Shown here piece after piece: positions 56,009 through 64,000 of a DNA stretch of 64,000 nt (position 1 is the stretch's first letter; each line of letters opens with the position of its first letter). The stretch covers positions 4,340,001-4,404,000 of the forward strand of contig JAWNGF010000001.1 in assembly GCA_037039685.1 (NCBI GenBank), given 5' to 3'. The notes beneath the pieces are model-generated. The model was not told the origin of the DNA. It ran no database searches and worked only from the letters and a program-made list of their open reading frames with translations. The position numbers and the translations under genes were made by a program. The stretch is from Ceratobasidium sp. AG-K. Taxonomy: Eukaryota; Basidiomycota; Agaricomycetes; Cantharellales; Ceratobasidiaceae.

Positions 56009-58863
56009 CTATCCTCGTGCGGTAATTTCGGTGACTAGGTCCATAATGGTCTTCAATTCGTCGTCTACGCCCGCACTCAAGACTTCCACCCGACGCTTTT
56101 CCTCCTGCGCGTGCATCTCTGCGGTTCTATCTCGCTCAGCTACCATGCCCAAGTTATGATACACCACCGAAAGGGTGTACAGCACGTCCAACCGGCCAGT
56201 ATAAAATTCGATTGCAGCATAGTCTTGCTCGGCCTGGTGCAGGTAGAACAGTGCCAGTTTGAGGTGTTCCTGCACTCGGGCGGGAGGAATCGGGTTCTCT
56301 GCCATAACGGCGAGCATAAGAAAGTGCATGAAGTGTGTGCCGAGGTACGTACCATCGCCTTTGGCAGAGGTCATGATGCATTTAGCGAGTGTGAAACACG
56401 CGTATGCGCGTTGCTCAAGGTCGTTGCCGTTGAGAATCTGAACCAATCATGAAGCTCGTTTTGGTGTAAGGACTAGGAATCATACCTGAGCCATGCATTC
56501 TTCCAGAAATTCGCGACCAGATCTTGCCATGTCCAGCCCGATACCAAGGTCTGCGAGTAGAGCGATGCCTGTACGGTACAGGTTCCATGTACCTCGGAAC
56601 TCGGTCGTCCATAATGCGTCGAGGAGCGGTTGGAGGGAAAGCGGAATTTGTTGAGAGTGCTAGAGTAATATGAGTTTTATATTCCTCGAGGTAAGACTGG
56701 AGCATACGATAACGTCTATAGCGTTCTGCAATTGCGTGAGCGAATCGACTCGCCGCAGGAACATATGGTCCTCTCGTAGGACTTGACTGGGTGGTGCATC
56801 TGCCGGCTTTCGAGGGTTGAGAAATTCTCTGATCAGGCGGCTTTGTCCCCTATTCCGGATGGATCAGTAACTGTCATACCTAGACGACAGGATATTTCCT
56901 ACCGTCTCTTTGCCCGGCCCTCTAAAATCGTCCAGATCTCCCTCGCCCAAGTCTCTTTCTGTACCACATTCAACCCCTTCCATACTAACGGACTCAGTAG
57001 TCCAATGAGCGCATCCATAGGTTTCCCTTGTCGGGCTAGTTGCCGTGCGAGAGATAGTTGAGCTGTGAGACGTGGTTCTGACGCTTGTCCTGGCAAGGTA
57101 AATGCGACAATCATGTTTTCTTGTGTTTGGGCAAGCGAGTCCATGCCTGTCCCAAAAATCAGTCAAACGTTGCGGACATCAGGAGGGGATGCGCGTACCT
57201 GCAAGTCGCCAGAGTGCACTTTGGACAGAGTGTCTTGACCAATAGTCGATAATCGCAGTCGTTGGAAGCGCATGTTCACATCCAATGCATTCGAAGAGCT
57301 TTGCGAATCCGACTTGAATGGGTTCGCCCTGTATTTAACTTTCGATTAGGCCGTGCGGCAGGGTCGGTGGGATGGACGCACCATGTCCATCGAGCGTTTG
57401 ATATCCCAGAGCACGTCGATAGGGTCGGTGCCCTTCTGAACAACTTGCGGCGATTCGGCTGAAGGTGCAATGCGGCGCAGCAGGCTGTCGCAAGTTCAAA
57501 GATTATGTAGAGACCAATGTAATGATTCCTTACGCCATGCACCTCTGCAACGTGTCTCTGTCGTTTGCTGCACGAGAAACCTTGATCGCCTCTTCCAAAG
57601 CCTAAGGCACTGCGGGTCAAATTATGCCTATTAGGGGGTGGATATATGACTCACGCGTCGTGCGCCTAGCAGTTCTCCGACGCAGTAGTGTAGTCGTCCA
57701 AGGTTGAGCAGAGCATGCTGGTGCAATCCTCTGGTACGTCGTTAGCATGATTACTCAGGCACACAAGACTATCCCCCGTACGTATCGTCACTATCCGTAA
57801 GGGGTTGATCGAAAAAGCGTCGCAAACTTTCTGCGGCCGTTTGAGTATTGCCGCTCGCCGTTGCGGCAAGGTATCTAATATAGAATGAGCAAAGGGCAGT
57901 ACGAACGGATATATTTCAACTGACTCTTCGTAGACCTCCGTGCGTGCGTGGTGGACATGGTCCACTGGGGTCGGAAACAACAATAGTTTCCCTGATAAAC
58001 CGGATAAGCCAAACTATCAACAAGTGAATAGAATACATAATATACCTGGTGCGCTCCGGGGAGGATTCTTTGTACCCGCCTCTCCTTTCAGCCATGCTTG
58101 ATACAGCTTGACAAACTCCACCTGTCCTTGGAAGGACATTTTGACCCAGTTCAGTCGCGCTCGGCGTACCGATATCCCAAAGAGTGAGCGCCGGTCCTAG
58201 ACAGTTTTGGGCGTTGGAGGAGTTTGTCTAATAGTCGATGATACTCACAAGTGGGAAGGGTTGTTTTGAGTTCTGTGGGGCTAGGTTAGATGCGACGGCT
58301 GTAACCGAGAAACTCCGAGTCAACTTGCCTCTCCGTCAAAGTTCACCAGTGTGTCAACGTCTTTGATGAGTGTTAGTATAGGATAGGGCAACCCACGGCT
58401 TGCTCACTCCAAAATATGTCGGACATGCTGTTCGGGTCTGTTTGATGCTTCCTCTGTACTAGAGGAGTTTAGTAGCTTGCAACAGTCGCATACCAGAAAC
58501 TTACATCTCTTTGCCATATAGCGAGAAACTCTTCCAAGCGATCACCAGGTTGACGAGGCATGTCGGAGAACTTCTTCAATAGGTCTTTGTAGGTAGATGG
58601 TTCAGAGAGCTAGTACTTATTGAGTTGGTTCCTACATAATATCGGTATAGACAGCTACTACGTACGCAAGAAACCTCCAAAGCGCAGACGCGTAAGATGT
58701 GGATCATAACATTGGTGGTGACAGCCGGTGCCTTGGCGTAGGTCGAGGTAGGTGGCCTGAAACATAATATGAGAGCACTAAGAATGCCTATGTCTCTCGG
58801 ATGAAGTGGTATGCGTTGCACGGTCGCAGCGTTGGGCACAAGCGCGGTGACTGCAGCGGACAT
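56009..58863 (-). CDS. APC5: Anaphase-promoting complex subunit 5
   Basis: Starts MSAAVTALVPNAATVQRIPLHPRDIGILSALI at 58863. Many short exons encode helical TPR-like repeats: LLKKFSDMPRQPGDRLEEFLAIW, QHALLNLGRLHYCVGELLGARRALEEAI-type sequence at about 57.6 kb (the classic Apc5 motif), CLLRRIAPS, DVLWDIKRSMDMGEPIQVGFAKL, ARQLARQGKPMDALIGLLSPLVWKGLNVVQKETWAREIW, ALLADLGLDMARSGREFLEECMAQI, RAYACFTLAKCIMTS, EHLKLALFYLHQAEQDYAAIEFY and RLDVLYTLSVVYHNLGMVAERD; it ends EITARG. Apc5 joins the APC/C platform with Apc1 and Apc4 and is required for mitotic ubiquitylation. More than ten introns; some junctions in 57.9-58.6 kb are unresolved. It shares a 97-bp promoter with NOC3. Confidence 0.82.
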
Positions 58864-58960
58864 TGGGACGCGGAGAGTAAAGGTGGGAGAATCCCACGTG
58901 ATCGTGCCAATTGATCGACCGGAACCTGAATTTCATTTTATAATTTTGGATTTGGCCGTC
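58864..58960. promoter_or_regulatory. 97-bp bidirectional promoter between APC5 and NOC3
   Basis: Only 97 bases separate the two divergent start codons. The centre contains CACGTG inside CCCACGTGATCG (58896-58907), an E-box/Cbf1-type palindrome, and an AT-rich TTTTATAATTTT near the NOC3 side. Both genes must share these sequences. Confidence 0.6.
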
Positions 58961-61765
58961 ATGAAGCTCAAGCGTTCTGCATCGCTGGCGAACGTAAGTC
59001 GTATGTAACTCGCCTACATATAAGCTTAATTTACACCTGGAAAGGGCAAAACAGGAAAGAAACGAAAGATAGAGCCGGCCAAGAATGGCAAAAATGCAGC
59101 CAAATCCAAAGACAAGGAGCGAGCGTTTGAACGCCCAACCGTCCCGATTCCTGGCGCGGACAAAGAAGAGTTAAGCGACCAAGAACTATCCGAGGAGGAC
59201 ATTGACTTCTTTCGTGAGAACGGGGCTGGGCAGTTTCTGGTGTCTCTGGATAAGAAAGGCATTGCGAGGTTCGTGCCCGTGTATTTGGCTGCTCGCCTGC
59301 TAAATCATGCTCTCGCCTTCCAGGAGCAAAAAGGAGACGCAGAGGCTTCACAGACTTAACAAACCCGTCCGTGAGCCCCGGAAAGTCGACGACGACCTTC
59401 CTTCGATTGAATCGCAGAGCGAGGACGGCGAAGAGTGGAGTTCTGGACTAGACGATGCCTTGGATGCACTTTCGGACGAAGACTTGGAGATTTCGGACCT
59501 GGAGTCACTAGACGAAAGGTCCTCCAAACCTGCAAAGTGGGCGCACAATGAGCCTGACTCGGACGAAGAGCTGCCTTATGAAGTAGCGGGGCGACCAAGA
59601 CCACCTTCGCCGAAACGAGGAGCTGATCGTCTACCTATCAAACTTGGGGATGGCAGAATACAAAGTACAGGAGTTCGGAATCTCGTATCAGACTCCGAGT
59701 CGGAGGAGGAGGAAGAGGAAGCACATTCAGTCTCAGACACCAAACCACCGGCTGTCGAGGATGTTGCGACAGGCGCCAGGTTTGGTCGGCCAGCAGTGCG
59801 AGATATTGTCCAGAAAAGGTCGCGAAAGGCTCGAATAGAGGCGGCAAAGGAGCAGCTGGCTGGTATATGTCAGGAGATTATGGCCGAGCCTGAAAACAGC
59901 GTAAGCACCAATCCGTCTCACATCCTCATCATGATATCGAATGTTGTTGCAGTTAGGGTTGCTACGCCGTTTGCACACCTTCGCCCTACCGCAAATACCT
60001 GGGGCCATTGGTCAGAATGGGGAACAATTACCCCCAACTCCCAACGACCCTCGGATACGCTCACTTGCGCTTTTATCCCAGCTTGCAGTGTTCAAGGATA
60101 TCGTCCCAGGATACCGTATCCGCTCTCTCACCGAACACGAAAAGGCAGAAAAGGTTTCCCAGATGGTCCAGAGAACCCGGGATTGGGAGCAGGGCCTCGT
60201 TGGTGTTTACCAAAATTACTTGAAATTACTCGAGGCAGAAGTAAAAGGTACGGTTTATAAGCTATCGTTGAATCATTCTAACGCCAGTAAACCTAGCCAA
60301 ATCAGAGCTAGATCAAGTTGCTTTGAAGTGTCTTTGCGCGCTTTTGTCAAGCATTACCCATTTCAACTTTCGCTCTAATATCATGGCAACTATTGTCGCA
60401 CGATTGAGTAAACGCTCATGGGATGAGGTGAGTTTTCATATTGCAACGCGCCGCATTCTGGTCTCATACCGCATACACAGAGCTCCGAGTTATGTTCGAG
60501 CACCTTGATTTCTGTTCTCCGCGAGGATAATACCGGATCCCCTTCGCTAGAGGCCGTTCGACTACTGAATAGGATGGTCAAGGAACGCCGTTTCCGAGTT
60601 CACCCCAAAGTTCTTACGTGTCTCCTTCATCTCCGGCTGAAGACTGAACTTGGAGTCCGAGCAAACCGGGAGACAGTCGACCGGGACGAGGATAAAAAAG
60701 AAAAGGTCAAGAAGCTACGAAAGGGAAGTAAGGCGAATGCGAAAGAGGGTCAGGTTTATTTGAGCAAGAAAGCCAAGAAGGCTTTGAAGGCCAATAAGGA
60801 GATCGAGGCTGATATGGCCGAGGCTGCGGCCGAGGTCGACAAGGAGGAGCGCTCGCAGCAGGTATGTGTTAAATGTATATGTCAATGAACGGATGTTGAT
60901 ATGTTAGTGAACCCGATAGCAAACAGAAACGCTGAAGTTGCTATTCGTGTTATACTTTCGAATTCTTAAACACCCCAAACCGACACCCCTGTTACCTGCT
61001 GCATTGGAAGGAATCTCTCGATATGCTCACATGGTCAACGTGGACTTTTTCAAAGACTTACTTCAGGTGTTGAAAGAGCTGATTGAGCGAGGAGCTTTCC
61101 ATGAGGAGGAAACAGAAGAAGGGGGGCATGGTCCAGTGCAGGAGTCAGAAGTGTTGCGTCAACGATTGTTATGCATATCGACCGCGTTTGAGCTGTTGAG
61201 TGGCCAAGGTATGGGCGAGCCCGTCATGCTTCAGTCGCGTTCAACTGACCAGTATATAGGCGAGGCGCTAAATATCGACCTAAACGACTTTGTACAACAG
61301 TTGTACAGCCTAATTATCCCCCTTTCGCTTTCCTCCGACATCGAAACCTCTCAGCACCTATCGGGGAAAGGCTCCTCTGCAGCGCATCTCGCAAGCTCGT
61401 CAGAATTGCTATTTAGGGCACTAAACAAAGTCTTTGCACCTCGCACTGCGTCCACCGCCCATCCTCCGTGGCGCGTTGCAGCATTCGCAAAGCGTCTCCT
61501 GACAGCTTCAACTCACTTTCCACCGTCTTCAGCTGTACGCGCGCTGGATTTTGTTCATTCGCTGCTCGCAAAGTATCACCAACTGGATGCACTACTGGGA
61601 ACGGATGACCGCGCCGCGAATGGGGTATACCGACCAGATGTAGAGGACCCTCAACTCGCCAACGCGTTTGCTTCGTCCGTTTGGGAAGTGCAACTTTTGT
61701 CTTCTCACTGGGACGCAGGTGTCCGGGCTGCTGCACTCAAAATCTCAACGTTCGTTAGGTCATGA
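58961..61765 (+). CDS. NOC3: Nucleolar complex protein 3 (60S assembly)
   Basis: Starts MKLKRSASLAN, an intron, then GKTGKKRKIEPAKNGKNAAK. The region continues GADKEELSDQELSEEDIDFFRENG and QRLHRLNKPVREPRKVDDDLP, with acidic patches (DALSDEDLEISDLE, DSESEEEEEE). The NOC3 domain follows: ARIEAAKEQLAGICQEIMAEPE, LLRRLHTFA, IRSLALLSQLAVFKDIVPGYRIRSLTEHEKAEKVSQMVQRTRDWEQGLVGVYQNYLKLLE, a landmark Noc3 sequence; then ALKCLCALLSSITHFNFRSNIMATIVARL. The C-terminal CBF-type helical part has LFVLYFRILKHP, GISRYAHMVNVDFFKDLL, LSLSSDIETS, LLFRALNKVF and ALDFVHSLLAKYHQLDALL. A KKEKVKKLRK...KKAKKALKANK basic insert is present. Noc3 pairs with Noc2 in late pre-60S export and also loads MCM in yeast. Length about 800, as expected. 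Confidence 0.93.
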
Positions 61766-64000
61766 ATTTATCGCCGGTGTTGTTTGCGGAACTCTCAGTG
61801 TTAATTGTGTACATGACGGGGGTAAATCTTGTGGATGATTGGATGCCTAATATTATGCTCGGCTCTTCGCGTCATGCAAGTAAACTCCAAAAGGACCAAT
61901 ATCAGTTTGCCCAGGGACCTAATAATTAGAACGGCGAAGCAGGTCGGCACCGGCAGATTTTGAGGTAATCAATGGCTGGGCAGTTGGATTTCAGGTCATG
62001 GGCTCCGAACACATGCGTCGGACAGGGGTCTGCAGAGAGGTATCGAATCACGGGTAGAAAGCATCTTGAGCGGTAAATTAAAGTCAAATAGTCACGCATA
62101 TATGTAGATTATCAAAAGTAGTGCTGTACAATATTCAAGTGGGTACACGACACAACACTTCCATTAGGAGCTACTGATAACACTTACAACCAATCGCAGT
62201 ACATCGCCGTTCATGCATCCCCGCAGGATCAAAATATGCCATGCAGCCCCCCGAAGAGCTATATGACGTAGTGCCCAAACTATGCCAGCCTAAAGCTATG
62301 GAAGTGAACGAGTAATAGACTGACCTTTAGATAAAGCCACCGCTGGGCTTCAAGGCCTCGAATACTGTCGATAGGACCGTGAAATAGAGGGGCACCTGTC
62401 AAAGCCATTACACCTCAGCACTTGCACTCCCATTGTATCCACAGACGCAAAGATAATCTCAGCTCCATGCCAAATAAACTCCGCCGTAGCGGCCCCAGCT
62501 TCGAGGTTGAGCCCGAATCACCCCCATGCCCAGCAGTCCATCCCCTGGGCAAAAAACAAACCGGCGCGTGACGCAGCCGCCACCCTGCCAATGCGGGGGT
62601 GCGGAACTCATAATATATACAAGACGGACATAGAAAAAGGAGGGGGATGGGGGTTTTAACCATTCGCTGTATGGGACAAGCACTAGACCGCGTCAGGTGC
62701 GGCCGTTCACCGTCCGCGCAGCCAGCCCCAGCAGCTATGGAATGGGACAGAGCGCGAGGGCGGAGGAGGGTGGGTGACATGGAGTGGTGGAGGAGAGGTA
62801 CTGGTAGGTCAACCTACCTGGAGTCCTAGAGCCAGGCGTCGCATGAAGATGGCAGCGAAGGATAGGGAAGAGCAGAGGGAGTTGGCAGAGTCGGTATCGA
62901 GGCGGGCTTGATTTATGCGCTCTATGCGCCTCTCGAGCCAACACTGCAGCAAACAACTGGAGCTCACGGGACTCGGGGGCTAGGAGCAGAAGCTGCGATC
63001 GCCGGGGAGCAGGCAGGGCCGGAGGATTGAGCTAGACCATGAACACTGGGGTCCTCGCCCCTATGGTCGTGTCTCCTGTCGGGGTGTTGCTCGCCTGAGC
63101 CGAGGCTCTGGCAAGGTAGATCGAATTCAGTACAGGACTAGGTATGTAACATCAACAAGAGTCTTCCTTGTACAATCATATTTCAAGCGATTTATCGGCC
63201 CACTTGTAGGGGGACCTACATGATGGTATCTAAGCTAATGTCCCCAAGTACTACCCTAGAAATCTAAATACTGCCGCTTTACGAACACGATATCCATTCA
63301 TATTGATTACTTTTATGGTTTCTAGACGTTACTGAAACAAGTATAGAAGTCGCCTAAAGTACCATTACTTACGTATCGAAACGTTACGGCGATTGAGAGA
63401 CGCATATATGCAATGGGAATTGGGTCGCCAAACTCCTGCAAGAGGGTAGCCTGGCTGCCCTAATACTGCAAACTTATTCTTTTAGTTGACCTTGTATGGC
63501 TTTAGTATATGCGGGAATATGCAAATAATATGACTTTGGGGACAATGCAGACACGGCTGTAGCCTGACTACGTTAAGGTTAGTGTTCGAGAATAATTGAA
63601 GGTAGTTTTCACTCACTTCCCGTTATATTGATATCTTCTCCAACTAGTGAGGGCGCAAATCTCTCCAACGGATAAAGATTTGTACCAAGCGAGCGCGCTG
63701 CTGTGGCTGTCTTCCAAGTGTTCCCGCTGAGGCCTGTGCATCACCCAGGCAAAGCGTGGCGAGTTGCTTCAGATGCCTTCCGGTTTGCCGGATATAGAAA
63801 TAATTGCATCAAATTTGTTATTTTGGAAGCCTGCGATGCGAGTTGGTCGCATTGACGGAGACCGCAGCAGTCGACCGTCGACAATGGCACGTTCTAGACG
63901 CAAGCGCCGGTACCGTTGCTGTGCCTTGCGCATACACATGACTATTTTACCTTACAAGCGTATGCATGACGGAAGGGTATAAAAGGTTCGCTCTTGGACA
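61766..64000. other. Right-end 2.2 kb without recognised gene
   Basis: No family-like exon on either strand. A GC-rich island at about 62440-63070 breaks the otherwise AT-rich sequence; the rest is AT-rich. The last bases contain a TATA-like box that may belong to a gene beyond the edge. Confidence 0.4.
63979..63987 (+). promoter_or_regulatory. TATA-like box near right edge
   Basis: TATAAAAGG at 63979-63987, 13 bases before the window ends. A downstream plus-strand gene is possible but cannot be seen. Confidence 0.25.

Overview
This window looks like a gene-dense euchromatic segment of a filamentous basidiomycete. Nearly every gene is broken by GT-AG introns of about 45-60 bases, and intergenic distances are short. 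Gene content includes an SYLF-SH3 endocytic protein, a CBM1-GH6 cellobiohydrolase, an Ole1-type desaturase fused to cytochrome b5, a fungal Fpg glycosylase and GPI-anchored cupredoxins. Protein flavour suggests an agaricomycete, perhaps a Rhizoctonia/Ceratobasidium relative; that placement is inference.

Layout, left to right. 1-1762 (-): open 5' part of a non-LTR retrotransposon ORF1 running off the left edge. Then BET1 SNARE (+), MCM3 (-), mitochondrial-type PTH2 (-), an MFS transporter (+), SAGA subunit SGF11 (-), tRNA-Arg(ACG) (-), a seven-helix membrane protein (+), a second identical tRNA-Arg (-), a CBS/PB1 protein (-) and DNA ligase I (-). Next comes a 2.7 kb gene-poor stretch (20.5-23.2 kb) with repeats, then a C2H2 zinc-finger protein (+), a Pro/Tyr-repeat protein (+), FPG (+) and PHO85 (-). 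A second gene-poor stretch (32.2-34.3 kb) carries a diverged copy of the repeat seen at 21.9 kb. It is followed by a GPI cupredoxin (+), a YSC84-like SYLF-SH3 protein (+), a SmgGDS-like armadillo protein (-), OLE1 (+) and a GH6 cellobiohydrolase (+) with an apparent one-base frameshift. The right part has an aldo-keto reductase (-), an OTU deubiquitinase (+), the AP-1 beta subunit (-), a NEPRO/RMP1-like protein (+), a His-rich GPI cupredoxin (-), mitoribosomal mS37 (+), APC5 (-) and NOC3 (+). The last 2.2 kb hold no recognisable gene.

Most genes are housekeeping functions: DNA replication and repair (MCM3, CDC9, FPG), cell-cycle control (APC5, PHO85), chromatin (SGF11), vesicle traffic (BET1, AP-1 beta, YSC84), and ribosome biogenesis or RNA processing (NOC3, RMP1-like, mS37, PTH2). 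No metabolite cluster, CRISPR array or prokaryote-type operon is present. Several divergent pairs share very short promoters (APC5/NOC3 97 bp, AP-1 beta/RMP1-like 131 bp, AKR/OTU 211 bp).

The least explained signals are the dispersed repeat pair at 21855-22135 and 32712-32954, which keeps a perfect 19-base hairpin in both copies; the young LINE sitting 63 bp from the BET1 start; the frameshifted GH6 gene; the His-rich cupredoxin; and the Pro/Tyr-repeat protein. Splice sites were read by eye; where I could not settle a junction the entry says so.
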